The notes under the pieces are model-generated. The model was not told where the DNA came from, ran no database searches, and was given only the letters and a program-made list of their open reading frames with translations. This document shows, one piece after another, positions 15,719 through 25,116 of a stretch of DNA of 64,000 bases (the stretch's first letter is position 1; every line of letters begins with the position of its first letter). The stretch is from assembly GCA_902786745.1 (NCBI GenBank), contig CADADR010000006.1:62001-126000 (forward strand), read 5' to 3'. The position numbers and the translations under genes were made by a program. This DNA comes from an uncultured Bacteroidia bacterium. GTDB taxonomy: Bacteria > Bacteroidota > Bacteroidia > Bacteroidales > F082.

Positions 15719-17638
15719 TTATAACTTCTCAAGATTCCTCTTGACAAATTCACTCAAATCCTTGCCCTTCAGCAAGTTCTTCGAGAGCAAGGCGAGGTCG
15801 TAAATCTGCCTGATGGTGGCTTCCTGCGCGGCTTCGTCCTTGTCTAAAAGGCCAGTGATGACGGGGCTGTTGGTGTTGAGCATCAGCGTGTAGCTGTCGG
15901 GCATCGAGCCGTAGAACGACATTGGGCCGCCGCCCATCTGCTCCATCTCCTTCATGCGGCGCATCCACTCGTTTTGGGTGACCTCCACGGGAGCGGCTTC
16001 AGCACCTTCGTTGCTGAACTCCACGTTGAACTTCACCTTGTCGATGACCTTCTCGAAGGCGGCTTTCACAGTCTCTTTCTGCTTGTCATCGAGGCCCGAG
16101 GCGGCTTCCTTTTCGTCCTTCACGATGAGCTTGTCGATGGTGTTGGAGTCCACACGGGCAAACATGGCGCGGTTGTCGTCGCCTTTCTCGCCTTCCTTCT
16201 GCTCGTAGGCGCTGATGAAATGCGGGTCGAGGATGCCGTCCATCATCAAGACGTTGTAGCCCTTGGCCTTGGCGTTCTCGATGTTGGTGTATTGGTCATC
16301 CTTGTCGGTGGCGTACAGGTAGACCAGCATCTTGTCCTTGTTGGTCTGGTTTTCCTTAATCAAGGTCTTGTATTCCTCGATGGTGTAGTATTTGTCGTCG
16401 GTGTCCTTGAAGAGGAAGAACTTCTCGGCGCGCTCGTAGAACTTCGGGTCGCTCATCATGCCGTATTCGATGAAGACGCGGATGTCGTCCCAGTTCTTCT
16501 CGTAGGCCTCGCGGTCTTTCTTAAAGAGTTCCTCGAGTTTTTCGGCCACCTTCTTGGTGATGTAGGTCGAGATTTTCTTCACGTTCTGGTCGCTTTGCAG
16601 GAACGAGCGGCTGACGTTCAGCGGGATGTCGGGCGAGTCGATGACGCCGTGTAGCAGCGAGAGGAACTCGGGCAGGATGCCTTCGACGCTATCGGTGACG
16701 AAGACCTCGTTGCAGTAGAGTTGAATCTTGTTGCGCTGGAACTCGTAGCGGTTCTTCACCTTCGGGAAATAGAGGATACCCGTGAGGTTGAAGGGGTAGT
16801 CCACGTTGAGGTGGATGTGGAACAGCGGCTCGCCGAAGTTCATCGGGTAGAGCGTGTGGTAGAAGTCGTTGTATTCTTCGTCTTTGATGTCGGTCGGGGC
16901 TTTCTTCCACAGCGGGGCCACGTCGTTGATGATCCAAGGCTTCTCCACTTCCTTGGTCTTGGGTTTGCCGTCCTTGTCGGTCTCGCCCTCGATTTCCTCC
17001 TGCACTTTCTTGGTGCCGAACTGGATCGGGATGGGAAGGAACTTGCAGTATTTGTTGAGCAGTTCGCGGATGCGGCCTTCTTCGAGGAACTCGGATGCAT
17101 CGTCGCTGATATAAAGGATGACGTCGGTGCCGCGGTCGCCCTTCGGGATTTCGTTCATGGTGTACTCCGGGCTTCCGTCGCATTCCCAAATGACGCCGTT
17201 GGCGCCTTCTTCCTTGTAGGACTTCGAAATCAGCGACACCTTCGAGGAGACCATAAAGGCGGAGTAGAAGCCCAGGCCAAAATGTCCGATGATGTTGGCG
17301 GCTTCGGCCTCGCTTTGGGTCTTGAACTTGGCGATGAACTCCTCCGCGCCCGAGAAAGCAATCTGGTTGATGTACTTGTCGACCTCTTCGGCGTTCATGC
17401 CGATGCCGCGGTCGCGCACGGTGAGGGTCTTTTTCTTTTTGTCGACTTCCACCTTAATAGTAAGGTCGCCCAGCTCGCCTTTGAACTCGCCCGAGGCAGC
17501 CAAGGCTTTCAGCTTTTGCGTGGCGTCCACGGCGTTACTGATGATTTCGCGCAGGAAAATCTCCTGGTCCGAATACAAGAACTTCTTGATGACAGGGAAA
17601 ATGTTTTCTGTCTTTACTCCAATGTTACCGGTTGTCAT
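15719..17638 (-). CDS. htpG: Molecular chaperone HtpG (Hsp90)
   Basis: The 639-aa length is usual for bacterial Hsp90. The N-terminal ATPase domain has FLREIISNAVDATQKL, VRDRGIGMN and NIIGHFGLGFYSAFMVS, the GHKL nucleotide site. The middle domain has DVAPLWKKAP and YCNEVFVTD...PLNVSRSFLQSD, including the catalytic-loop arginine. The C-terminal dimerisation domain ends LLSKNLLKGKDLSEFVKRNLEKL. A charged stretch near 220-245 (EEIEGETDKDGKPKTKEVEKP) stands where eukaryotic Hsp90 has its linker. The protein assists folding and stress recovery in the cytoplasm. No clear promoter was found upstream. Confidence 0.97.
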   Translation of the reverse strand: MTTGNIGVKTENIFPVIKKFLYSDQEIFLREIISNAVDATQKLKALAASGEFKGELGDLTIKVEVDKKKKTLTVRDRGIGMNAEEVDKYINQIAFSGAEEFIAKFKTQSEAEAANIIGHFGLGFYSAFMVSSKVSLISKSYKEEGANGVIWECDGSPEYTMNEIPKGDRGTDVILYISDDASEFLEEGRIRELLNKYCKFLPIPIQFGTKKVQEEIEGETDKDGKPKTKEVEKPWIINDVAPLWKKAPTDIKDEEYNDFYHTLYPMNFGEPLFHIHLNVDYPFNLTGILYFPKVKNRYEFQRNKIQLYCNEVFVTDSVEGILPEFLSLLHGVIDSPDIPLNVSRSFLQSDQNVKKISTYITKKVAEKLEELFKKDREAYEKNWDDIRVFIEYGMMSDPKFYERAEKFFLFKDTDDKYYTIEEYKTLIKENQTNKDKMLVYLYATDKDDQYTNIENAKAKGYNVLMMDGILDPHFISAYEQKEGEKGDDNRAMFARVDSNTIDKLIVKDEKEAASGLDDKQKETVKAAFEKVIDKVKFNVEFSNEGAEAAPVEVTQNEWMRRMKEMEQMGGGPMSFYGSMPDSYTLMLNTNSPVITGLLDKDEAAQEATIRQIYDLALLSKNLLKGKDLSEFVKRNLEKL

Positions 17639-17679
17639 ATCGTTATGTATTTAAAATTCAAAATTTAAGATTTATAATT

Positions 17680-17753
17680 GGCCGATGGTTTATGGCTCAT
17701 AGCCTATGGCTGCCTTGAAGTTGAGGCAAGCCATAGGCTATAGGCCATCGGCC
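17680..17753. repeat. Long perfect-armed hairpin upstream of htpG
   Basis: GGCCGATGG (17680-17688) is inverted as CCATCGGCC (17745-17753), with inner arms CATAGCCTATGGCT and AGCCATAGGCTAT. It lies between the divergent htpG and lipoprotein genes. It resembles a palindromic intergenic repeat rather than a terminator. Confidence 0.6.
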
Positions 17754-17803
17754 ATAGTCAAATAGTGTGCCAATGGGAAAACTGACATTTTGGCAAGGAA
17801 TTG

Positions 17804-17835
17804 TTGACTTGAATGATAGAAGTTTTCTATTTTTG
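17804..17835 (+). promoter_or_regulatory. Promoter of the lipoprotein gene
   Basis: TTG (17804-17806), a 21-bp spacer and TATTTTTG (17828-17835) match the phylum consensus; the ATG at 17855 follows 19 bases on. Confidence 0.55.
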
Positions 17836-17854
17836 CAATCAAAATCTTTTTGGT

Positions 17855-18691
17855 ATGAAGAAAAACATGTTTGTATTGGCTTTTTGCCTTATTGTATTGG
17901 CGTTTTCATCTTGCTCGTCGTTGCGAAACACCACACCGAAGAATTTGCCTCCTTTGAGTGAAGTGTCGCCGATTCTTGACAGCATCGTTGAGGAAGGATA
18001 CCAATTGTATTATTCCGAAAGGGCAAATTGGATTGCAACAGACCTTGTGTTTGAAAGGTATGGGATGGACGAGCTTGGCAGATCCATTACATATCAGGCC
18101 GATAACAATCTTTGGACGGTTTGTTTCTTTGATAAAAACAATGAGAAATGTCTTTTGGAATGTCGATTTGATATCAAGTCTGGTAATACTGTGACTTTGG
18201 ATTCCATCCGTCCTATTTCTACTTTTGAAAAAGAACAATTGCAGCGAAAAGAGACAATGCTTAACGAGGCCATCAGCAAGTATGGCTCTGAATTAAAGTT
18301 TGCTCCTGAAACATTTGGTAATCCGAACATTGATTTTGTTCGCATGAATGACCATCTGACGCGGGTGTATTTTCTTCAAGGTACAATAAGGCATGATGTG
18401 ATACCTTTTGGAAATGATTATTCGATTGATTTTGATGAGAATTTGAAACCAATTGCTTTCCGTCGCTATCATCGATCGCTAATAGATAGCCCCACAAAAA
18501 ATGACAAAGGTGAAGAAGCCAAATTTCTCTTTCACACCCATTTGAAAGACAATCCTTTTATTACTCCTACCGATATTTGCAACTTTCTGCTTTATCGCCC
18601 GAAAAATATGGATGGTTTCATGGTTGCAAGCGAGGCGTACAACTGTATGTTTATGTTCTCTGTTAACCAGCACCGCATCGTCGTTCAGTAA
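17855..18691 (+). CDS. Uncharacterised lipoprotein
   Basis: From MKKNMFVLAFCLIVLAFSSC the 278-residue product has a lipobox with Cys20, so it is exported and lipidated. The mature part contains ILDSIVEEGYQLYYSERANWIATDLVFERY and WTVCFFDKNNEKCLLECRFD, with no catalytic motif I know. Upstream in-frame codons are discarded because the lipobox and promoter fix the start. It stands alone between htpG (divergent) and a methyltransferase. Confidence 0.75.
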   Translation: MKKNMFVLAFCLIVLAFSSCSSLRNTTPKNLPPLSEVSPILDSIVEEGYQLYYSERANWIATDLVFERYGMDELGRSITYQADNNLWTVCFFDKNNEKCLLECRFDIKSGNTVTLDSIRPISTFEKEQLQRKETMLNEAISKYGSELKFAPETFGNPNIDFVRMNDHLTRVYFLQGTIRHDVIPFGNDYSIDFDENLKPIAFRRYHRSLIDSPTKNDKGEEAKFLFHTHLKDNPFITPTDICNFLLYRPKNMDGFMVASEAYNCMFMFSVNQHRIVVQ

Positions 18692-18905
18692 GAAAGAATC
18701 ATAAAGCTACTATACGCTACTTTTCATTGATTTTGATTGAAAATGCCTTTTATCTGCGGTAAAAACGTCGCTGAATAAAAGCATGTTTTGATGATTCGAG
18801 GATTGGAAAACCTTGTTTTAATGTGTTGATAATAACAGAATTATGTATAATTATTCTGTTTTGTGTCCACGGAAACAAAATACTTTCTACTTTTGTAATA
18901 ATTCT

Positions 18906-18955
18906 ATTACTAAGTAGTTTGTTACTAAGCGAGTTATTACTAAGTGGTTTATTAC
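18906..18955. repeat. Short tandem repeat before the methyltransferase gene
   Basis: Three and a third degenerate copies of ATTACTAAGTAGTTTG-like units (14-16 bp) sit just upstream of the ATG at 18967. The rest of the 275-base gap is AT-rich and shows no gene. Confidence 0.55.
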
Positions 18956-18966
18956 ATATCACAACT

Positions 18967-19791
18967 ATGAACGAAATCTACGACTTCTATAACAACGGTG
19001 CCGAGATAAGCCGGCTGGAGCGCGGCCTGGGCATCGTGGAGTTCCACAGAACAAAGGAAATCCTGGCGCGCTACATCGATGGCGGCAAGGTGATCTACGA
19101 CATCGGAGGTGGCATCGGGATGTATGCGGCTTGGTTGGCAAAGAAAGGCAACGAGGTGCATCTGATTGAGTTGGCGGAGAACGCCGTGGAGTATGCCAAA
19201 GCCAATATGATGCAGGATTGCACTTTCATTGCCGAGACGGGTAATGCCTTGCAAGTCAATCGACCCGACGAGAGCGCCGATGTGGTGCTGCTGATGGGGC
19301 CACAATACCATCTGCGCGATAGGGAAGAGCGCCTGCAATCGCTCCGCGAGGCGTTCCGAGTGCTGAAGAAAGGCGGACTTTTGTTTGCGGCGGGTATCTC
19401 CAAGTTCAGTTCCATGACATGGGCTTTGTCGGTGTATGGCGAGAAGAAGAATGCCTCGCTCATGGAATTCCTCGACGACCCCGTGTTTTTCAACATGATT
19501 AAGGGCGAGATGACCACGGGCAATCACATCCGACCAGCGGAATACCCGAGGTTCATCGCGGAATCGTATTTCACTACGTCGGAAGAGATGAAATCGGAAG
19601 TTGCAGAAGCTGGTTTCACTGTTGAGAAAGCCATCGCCGTGGAAGGCTGCATCTGGTTCACGCCGCACCTCGCCGAGAAGTGGGAGGACGAGGAAAGCCG
19701 TGAGCGCCTCCTTGACATTGTCCGCATCACTGAATCGGAGCCCGAGATGATGGGGATGAGTCCGCATTTTTTGGTGGTGGCTAGGAAATAA
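18967..19791 (+). CDS. SAM-dependent methyltransferase
   Basis: From MNEIYDFYNNGAEISRLERG the product has 274 residues. The class I Rossmann fold shows motif I VIYDIGGGIGMYAAWLA, the acidic end of strand 2 (VHLIELAE), DVVLLMGPQYHL in the motif IV position and LREAFRVLKKGGLLFAAGIS as post-motif. The substrate cannot be told; small-molecule methylation is most common for this type. The initial upstream open frame crosses the tandem repeat and is rejected. Its 3' end carries the promoter of the next gene. Confidence 0.85.
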   Translation: MNEIYDFYNNGAEISRLERGLGIVEFHRTKEILARYIDGGKVIYDIGGGIGMYAAWLAKKGNEVHLIELAENAVEYAKANMMQDCTFIAETGNALQVNRPDESADVVLLMGPQYHLRDREERLQSLREAFRVLKKGGLLFAAGISKFSSMTWALSVYGEKKNASLMEFLDDPVFFNMIKGEMTTGNHIRPAEYPRFIAESYFTTSEEMKSEVAEAGFTVEKAIAVEGCIWFTPHLAEKWEDEESRERLLDIVRITESEPEMMGMSPHFLVVARK

Positions 19792-19803
19792 ATGCTAACT
19801 TTG
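19770..19803 (+). promoter_or_regulatory. Promoter of the T9SS-exported protein gene
   Basis: TTTG (19770-19773), a 22-bp spacer and TAACTTTG (19796-19803), a full TANNTTTG match, precede the ATG at 19830 by 26 bases and overlap the end of the methyltransferase gene. Confidence 0.5.
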
Positions 19804-19829
19804 CATAAGAAAACTAAAGAAAACCGAAT

Positions 19830-22316
19830 ATGAAAAAACTGTACGCTTTTATTGCGATGTGGCTTCTAGCAGGAAGCGCCTTCGCCCAAGTGCTTGTCAA
19901 CGAGACTTTTGAAATTGGTAACACAGTAGACCAAACCCCTGTGGGCTGGATTGGCGATGGCGGCTGGAAGGCTGGCATCACCATTCCAGACGACAATACG
20001 GCCCGTGGCAGAAAACCGCATACTGGCGACTGGTACATGTATGCTACCTATAACACTGACGTTTGGATCTACAAAGAGATCAACGTGACCGCTGGTAACT
20101 ACTACCGCGTTTCGTTCTGGTACGCCACCTGGCATGTCGATCACTTTAACCTGGAAGTGAAAGCCGGTGCATCCGCCAATCCTTCGGCGATGACGGAAAC
20201 AGCAGTGCCCATGATGGTGGTCGCCAACGAGGAGTTTGAACAGACCTCGGGCGTGTTTCAGGCAACGAGTTCGGGCGCTTACTATGTGGGTTTCCATAGC
20301 GTGGCCGACAACGGACCTTGGTATTTGTCCATCGATGACATCATCATCGAGCAGACCGCACAGTACAACTTCAACGTGGAACAACTCACTGCCGACACTT
20401 CTGTCTACTTCGGCGAGCCTGCCTATCTGCGTTTCCGCTTGAATAATACTGGTGAACAGTCGGATACCTATCAGCTCAACAGCACAGGCAACTTGCCGAT
20501 TGAGTTTTTCCAGAATGGCACCCAAGTGACCCAAGTTAGTTTGCCATATAATAGCTCGGTAGAGTTGCTGGCCAAGACGACCTTGCCGATGAACTTGAAC
20601 AACAACGATATTGTTCACGCCACTTTCGATGTGGTTTCCAGCCATTCCGCTCCAACACAAAGCGCCGACTTTGCCATCATGGCATTGGCTCCTTACGCCG
20701 ACTTCCCACTTGAGGAAGGTTTCGAGAACGACTTCGTGCCATTCGGTTGGCAGAACAACATCACTAACGGCAACTATGCCTTCGACCGCATCACGGAAGG
20801 CTCCACGCCGAGCGCGACACCGCATGAAGGCAGCCAGTATATGGCGCGATTCTACACCTATACGAATCCTTCGGGAGGTTCGGCCGAACTGGTTTCGCCC
20901 AAGATGGATTTGAATGAACATGATAACATTGTCAGCTTCTGGATGTTCCGCAACAGCAACCCGAATATCAACAAGGACGACCGCATCAATGTGTATTACA
21001 ACGCTGTGCCTCGCTCGGAAGGCGGACAGCTGCTCGGTACCATCCATCGCTGCACCTATAAAGAACCCGTTGTCGCCGATGTGGACGACTGGTACGAATA
21101 TGCCTTCACCTTCGATTGCCCCGACGACTATGGCTTCATCATCTTTGAAGGCGTCAGCGACTACGGCTGGAACCTGTATCTTGATGACATCTTCATCAAT
21201 AGCTCTTCGGAAGACCATGAGGCTCCCACGGTGATCGCTGTCAGCGGTAACCAAACCTACGCCGACACCGAGATGAACCTCACTTTGCGTGTCCACGATG
21301 CATCTGACATGCCTGCTACGCTGGCGGCTACCTATACCATTTGGGGCGTGTCACACGATTTGACATTCACAAGGGCAGGCAAGGGCAACTACGATTACAC
21401 CGCCACTATTCCCGCCTACGATAACCATACTCATGGCACGATGACCGTGCAACTCGTTGATGCGTTGGGCAACAGTGCCACATCGGAGGAAATCCCGGTC
21501 CGTTGGGACTACCAACGCCCGCTACTCTATGAGACCTTTGAGGAATGCAGCAGCATGTTCACCATGCCCGAAGGCTGGACCACCGACGGCAACCCGACCT
21601 GGTGGGATTGGACGGTACAAGGTACGGTGTACTATACGGACTACTATGAAGAAAGCTTTGTTGTGAATCCCCATCGCGGCAACAAACACGTCGTGTTGGA
21701 GTGGGACAACAGCGAGAGTCCCGCGGCACAAGACCAGACTTTGATTACGCCCGTTTTGACCATCACGAGACCCACCGTTTTGCAGTTCTGGACTTGGGTG
21801 CAGTATGGCACCGATGGCTACGACCGCTTTGTGGTCAGGGTGTACGACACTTACGACGGCACTTGGGATGACAAATGGGATGCTGCCGACATGCCTTACG
21901 GACAAATCAACGCTTACGACGAGCCGATTTCCATCAGCTTGGATGAGTACATCGGACGCAACATCAAGATTGGCTTTAGGGGCTACAATACCTTTGGTGA
22001 GTGGCTGGCCTACGACTGGTTTGTCGACGATGTGAAGGTCGTCCCGACCGACACCACCGATGTGAACGTGAACGAGTTGGCCGCTTTGAAACTCAATGTC
22101 TATCCCAACCCGACGAAGGACAAGGTCGTCATCGAGGCGCAAAGCGACATCCAACAGGTGACACTGATGAGCATCAAGGGTGAGCTGCTGGAGGACAGAA
22201 AGACTAATTCGAACAAAGTGGAACTGAATCTGGAAGGCTATTCCAAAGGCATTTATGTCGTCCGCATTGTGACCGAAGACGGCGTGGCCACACAAAAAAT
22301 CAACTTGATTGAGTAG
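19830..22316 (+). CDS. Secreted choice-of-anchor/cleaved-adhesin protein with T9SS sorting domain
   Basis: The 828-aa product has a signal peptide (MKKLYAFIAMWLLAGSAFAQ) and repeated jelly-roll modules of the cleaved-adhesin or choice-of-anchor J type (VNETFEIGNTVDQTPVGWIG; LEEGFENDFVPFGWQN; YETFEECSSMFTMPEGW), each ending in W-x-DD-I or V-x-V-like strands (LSIDDIIIEQ, LYLDDIFIN, WFVDDVKVV). The last ~75 residues, LNVYPNPTKDKVVIEA...YSKGIYVVRIVTEDG, are a type A T9SS C-terminal sorting domain. It is expected to be secreted and surface-attached, probably binding host or polymer surfaces. Its stop overlaps the start of the symporter gene. Confidence 0.9.
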   Translation: MKKLYAFIAMWLLAGSAFAQVLVNETFEIGNTVDQTPVGWIGDGGWKAGITIPDDNTARGRKPHTGDWYMYATYNTDVWIYKEINVTAGNYYRVSFWYATWHVDHFNLEVKAGASANPSAMTETAVPMMVVANEEFEQTSGVFQATSSGAYYVGFHSVADNGPWYLSIDDIIIEQTAQYNFNVEQLTADTSVYFGEPAYLRFRLNNTGEQSDTYQLNSTGNLPIEFFQNGTQVTQVSLPYNSSVELLAKTTLPMNLNNNDIVHATFDVVSSHSAPTQSADFAIMALAPYADFPLEEGFENDFVPFGWQNNITNGNYAFDRITEGSTPSATPHEGSQYMARFYTYTNPSGGSAELVSPKMDLNEHDNIVSFWMFRNSNPNINKDDRINVYYNAVPRSEGGQLLGTIHRCTYKEPVVADVDDWYEYAFTFDCPDDYGFIIFEGVSDYGWNLYLDDIFINSSSEDHEAPTVIAVSGNQTYADTEMNLTLRVHDASDMPATLAATYTIWGVSHDLTFTRAGKGNYDYTATIPAYDNHTHGTMTVQLVDALGNSATSEEIPVRWDYQRPLLYETFEECSSMFTMPEGWTTDGNPTWWDWTVQGTVYYTDYYEESFVVNPHRGNKHVVLEWDNSESPAAQDQTLITPVLTITRPTVLQFWTWVQYGTDGYDRFVVRVYDTYDGTWDDKWDAADMPYGQINAYDEPISISLDEYIGRNIKIGFRGYNTFGEWLAYDWFVDDVKVVPTDTTDVNVNELAALKLNVYPNPTKDKVVIEAQSDIQQVTLMSIKGELLEDRKTNSNKVELNLEGYSKGIYVVRIVTEDGVATQKINLIE

Positions 22317-23610
22317 GGGAGAAGCACATAGAAAACGCATTCCGCTCTATGCCAAGATCTTGCTGGGCATGGGCTTGGGTCTGGGCTTCGGCTTCCTGGC
22401 CATGGCCTTGCATTGGGAAGGCTTTGTGCACGACTGGGTGGCGCCTTGGGGCGACATCTTCATGCGCCTGCTCAAGCTGATTGCCGTACCCTTGGTCTTG
22501 GTGTCGCTCATTTTGGGTGTCGTCAACCTGAAGGACATCCGCAACCTGTCGCGCATCGGCTTGAAAACCATTCTGATCTATGTCTGCACTACCATCCTTG
22601 CGGTGAGCATAGGCTTGGGCATGGTCAGCGTTATCAAACCGGGAAAGGTCTTCCCGAAAGACCGGCAGACAGAGTTCATGGAGCGTTACCAACAGACCGT
22701 CGTGGAGCGCGAGGCGCAGATGCAGCATGTGAAGGATGAGTCGCCTTTGCAGTTTGTGGTCGACATGGTTCCCGAGAACCTTTTCAAGGCCTTGGGCGAC
22801 AACTCCAAGATGCTGCAAATCATCTTCTTCGCCTTGCTCTTTGGTGTGGCATTGATTGTCGTGGGACCTTCAAAAGTGCCCTCGCTGGTGCGTTTCTTCC
22901 AGCAATTGAATCTCGTCTTGTTGAAGATTATAGATTTTATCATGGCCTTTGCGCCCTATGGTGTTTTTGCCCTAATGTCCGCCTTAATTGTGGACTATGC
23001 GGGCGATGTGGGTATCTTCTCTGCCTTGGGCTTGTATGCCCTGACGGTGGTACTGGCCTTGGCCATCATCATCTTATTGGTGTATCCATTCATCATGCGG
23101 GTCTTCGGCAAACGGACAATGAAGCAGTTCTTCAAGGCGGCGGCGCCCGTGCAGATGCTGGCCTTTACCACCAGTTCGAGTGCGGCCACCTTGCCCTTGA
23201 CCATGGAACGCACACAGAAACACCTAGGCGTTTCCGAGGAGGTTTCGTCGTTTGTTCTGCCCGTGGGTGTGACCATCAACATGGACGGCACCAGTTGTTA
23301 TCAGGCGGTGGCGGCAGTGTTTTTGGCGCAGGTATTGGGCTTGGATTTGTCTTTCGGTCAGATGTTGCTCATTTTGGCCACAGCCACGATCTCTTCGATA
23401 GGTACGCCTGGCATCCCTGGAGGCTCCGTCGTCATGCTGATGATTGTGCTTGACTCGGTTGGCATACCAATTGAAGGCTTGGCACTCATCTTGGGTATCG
23501 ACCGGCCTTTGGACATGTTGCGCACTGTGGTGAATGTGACGGGCGACATGACGGTGTCGTGTGTCGTTGATGAGGGCAACAAAACAGAAACGGCCGACCA
23601 CGAGGCGTGA
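22309..23610 (+). CDS. Dicarboxylate/amino acid:cation symporter
   Basis: The ~433-aa product belongs to the DAACS (GltP/DctA) family: N-terminal IPLYAKILLGMGLGLGFGFL, the serine-rich re-entrant loop FTTSSSAATLP, the NMDGTSCYQ motif (usually NMDGT) in TM7, and GTPGIPGGSVVML with IDRPLDMLRTVVNVTGD near the end. It imports C4-dicarboxylates, glutamate or aspartate with Na+ or H+. There is no ATG in a suitable place; the likely start is TTG at 22309, overlapping the preceding stop by 8 bp, while the next ATG (~22369) would delete part of TM1. Its last 100 bp are duplicated at 25794-25898. Confidence 0.88.
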   Translation: MSRGEAHRKRIPLYAKILLGMGLGLGFGFLAMALHWEGFVHDWVAPWGDIFMRLLKLIAVPLVLVSLILGVVNLKDIRNLSRIGLKTILIYVCTTILAVSIGLGMVSVIKPGKVFPKDRQTEFMERYQQTVVEREAQMQHVKDESPLQFVVDMVPENLFKALGDNSKMLQIIFFALLFGVALIVVGPSKVPSLVRFFQQLNLVLLKIIDFIMAFAPYGVFALMSALIVDYAGDVGIFSALGLYALTVVLALAIIILLVYPFIMRVFGKRTMKQFFKAAAPVQMLAFTTSSSAATLPLTMERTQKHLGVSEEVSSFVLPVGVTINMDGTSCYQAVAAVFLAQVLGLDLSFGQMLLILATATISSIGTPGIPGGSVVMLMIVLDSVGIPIEGLALILGIDRPLDMLRTVVNVTGDMTVSCVVDEGNKTETADHEA

Positions 23611-23719
23611 TCGACCGTTGTGTTGGTTTGACGAGACACTTTATTCGTCGTCGCAGCCTAGCTTTTCAGATTTCTTCTCGATTTCGTTTCCGAGCTTCTT
23701 GACATACTCCTCGAGTTTC
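23511..23719. repeat. Direct repeat flanking the ECF cassette, left copy
   Basis: 209 bp that match 25799-26007 without gaps and with 13 substitutions. It covers the 3' end of the symporter gene, the intergenic gap and the last codons of a copy of the small lipoprotein gene. Confidence 0.9.
23641..23719 (-). pseudogene. C-terminal fragment of the small lipoprotein gene
   Basis: The complement encodes KLEEYVKKLGNEIEKKSEKL and GCDDE before the stop, matching the end of the intact lipoprotein at 25929-26264 (KLEEYIEKLGNEIEKKSEKL) with I/V and E/K changes. The rest of the gene is missing. It is the left boundary scar of the inserted cassette. Confidence 0.8.
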
Positions 23720-24485
23720 ATCCCATGAAGGTTCTATTTGATTCGTCAAATTCGATAAGTTCCGGAGGGGTGTCTACGGCTCGCATTAACCCTGTTGCTT
23801 TTAGTTTAAAAGGAAACTCGTCAAAAGGCGAATGTTCATAAGTGTAACTATAAATCTCTGGCATAGGAAGCCTTATGAAATTGTTATCCAATGAAACTAT
23901 GATTTCTGCGTCTCCTCTTAAAATCGACAAATCCTCTCGAATCCACCCAACTTGGGAACGACCTATGATCTTTCCAGGTCCTGCATCTGTGAGCATTATG
24001 TCGTGCGGTAATATCTTTGTTAGACCTTTTGATTTACTACTTGGATAACGATGGGTTGTGTCTATCGTTGCTTCATAGTGGTCTTCAGAAAGTTTCCTCA
24101 TGCTACATTTCTTGAATGCATATCCGTCTTCAAAATTTAATCGGACAATGGCCGAGTATTCTCCATTACTTAGATCAAGAAAATTTTGTGGATCAGGCAA
24201 CCCTCTTTTTTGTCTTTTTTCTTGCTCTTGGGCTTCTGCTTTTTTGGGCCAATCCAATATAAAAAGGATGATCAATACAACACAAGGGCCACTTGTTATT
24301 TGTGAGAATCTAGTGTTGCCGTCAGGATATAATTCCACTTCATATTCCCCTTTGTTGGGATACGAGATTACTTTTCCTACTACATGTTGAATATAATGTT
24401 CAGACATGGGTTTGTCGATATGTTCAAGATGTAGCCTGGCATCTACATCGACGACAATCTTTTCTGGATAGGTCTTGTTAGTCAT
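23718..24485 (-). CDS. Uncharacterised membrane-associated protein of the ECF cassette
   Basis: From MTNKTYPEKIVVDVDARLHL the product has 255 residues. One membrane helix (ITSGPCVVLIILFILDW, near residue 65) is followed by a charged linker (KKAEAQEQEKRQKRG) and a ~160-residue soluble region with DAEIIVSLDNNFIRLPMP. No family is recognised. Its stop lies at the junction with the left direct repeat (NRTFMG), so the natural C-terminus may have been altered by the insertion. It overlaps the next gene by 8 bp. The cassette is clearly more AT-rich than its surroundings. Confidence 0.65.
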   Translation of the reverse strand: MTNKTYPEKIVVDVDARLHLEHIDKPMSEHYIQHVVGKVISYPNKGEYEVELYPDGNTRFSQITSGPCVVLIILFILDWPKKAEAQEQEKRQKRGLPDPQNFLDLSNGEYSAIVRLNFEDGYAFKKCSMRKLSEDHYEATIDTTHRYPSSKSKGLTKILPHDIMLTDAGPGKIIGRSQVGWIREDLSILRGDAEIIVSLDNNFIRLPMPEIYSYTYEHSPFDEFPFKLKATGLMRAVDTPPELIEFDESNRTFMG

Positions 24486-25116
24486 GATAATCTGTGTTAA
24501 TTGATTTGTAGTTATTGATATTTTCTTTAATGCTTTCAATAAATGACGAGTTCTTTCTGTACACCACATAACCGAAAGATAATGATAGCAGGCAACCGAT
24601 GATTAATACGGGCAGATGAGAGGTAAGGTCGCTATAAAAATCTTGCCTCTCAAGTAATACACTGAATACTTGAGGTAGGGTCAATAGTAAAACGGGAAGT
24701 GCAATGAAGAAGGATAGAAGCATTTCTCGTTTTTCGTAAAGTTGGAGTTTGTTGATGTTTGTGGTGAAATCTACAACCGCCTCCGTGTAATTGTATGTCT
24801 TTTTCAATCTGAACAAATACATGGCGTATCCTATTGCGCTGGTAACGAATAACGCTAACACCATGAAAAAAGGAGTTGCGTTGCGTACGTCGGAAAGGAA
24901 CAGACGAGAATGTGCAAATAAATAAACCACGAATGATAGACAAAAGACGAACATAAACATTTTTCTGAATAACAGCCTGTTTTGAGATAGCGTTGCTTTT
25001 TGATGAACGATACCTTCCAAAATTCTTTGGGAGGTGTTCACACTTTGTTGTAGTTGGTTGCGATAAGCATTCCAACTTTGGAAGTAATCTTCCATCTTTA
25101 ATTCTTCATTTGTCAT
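24478..25116 (-). CDS. Four-helix membrane protein downstream of the ECF sigma gene
   Basis: The 212-aa protein has an N-terminal ~50-residue cytoplasmic helix region (DYFQSWNAYRNQLQQSVNTS) and four membrane helices in two pairs (KMFMFVFCLSFVVYLF, FFMVLALFVTSAIGYAMYLF, LSFFIALPVLLLTLPQVFSV, LPVLIIGCLLSLSFGYVVY). It overlaps the sigma factor gene by 11 bp, the usual place for an anti-sigma factor, but I see no ZAS zinc motif. An unusual membrane anti-sigma is a reasonable guess only. Confidence 0.65.
   Translation of the reverse strand: MTNEELKMEDYFQSWNAYRNQLQQSVNTSQRILEGIVHQKATLSQNRLLFRKMFMFVFCLSFVVYLFAHSRLFLSDVRNATPFFMVLALFVTSAIGYAMYLFRLKKTYNYTEAVVDFTTNINKLQLYEKREMLLSFFIALPVLLLTLPQVFSVLLERQDFYSDLTSHLPVLIIGCLLSLSFGYVVYRKNSSFIESIKENINNYKSINTDYHD

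Noticed and set aside
16721..17668. Long open frame of 315 codons on the plus strand opposite htpG, plus another at 15974-16654
   Set aside because: They are antisense shadows of a highly conserved GC-rich gene; the valine-rich translations have no domain, and htpG is certain.
18905..18956. CRISPR-like array before the methyltransferase gene
   Set aside because: Units are only 14-16 bp, degenerate and without spacers; no cas genes nearby.
19866..21296. 476-codon minus-strand frame opposite the T9SS-exported protein
   Set aside because: The sense protein has a signal peptide, repeats and a sorting domain; the antisense translation has none.
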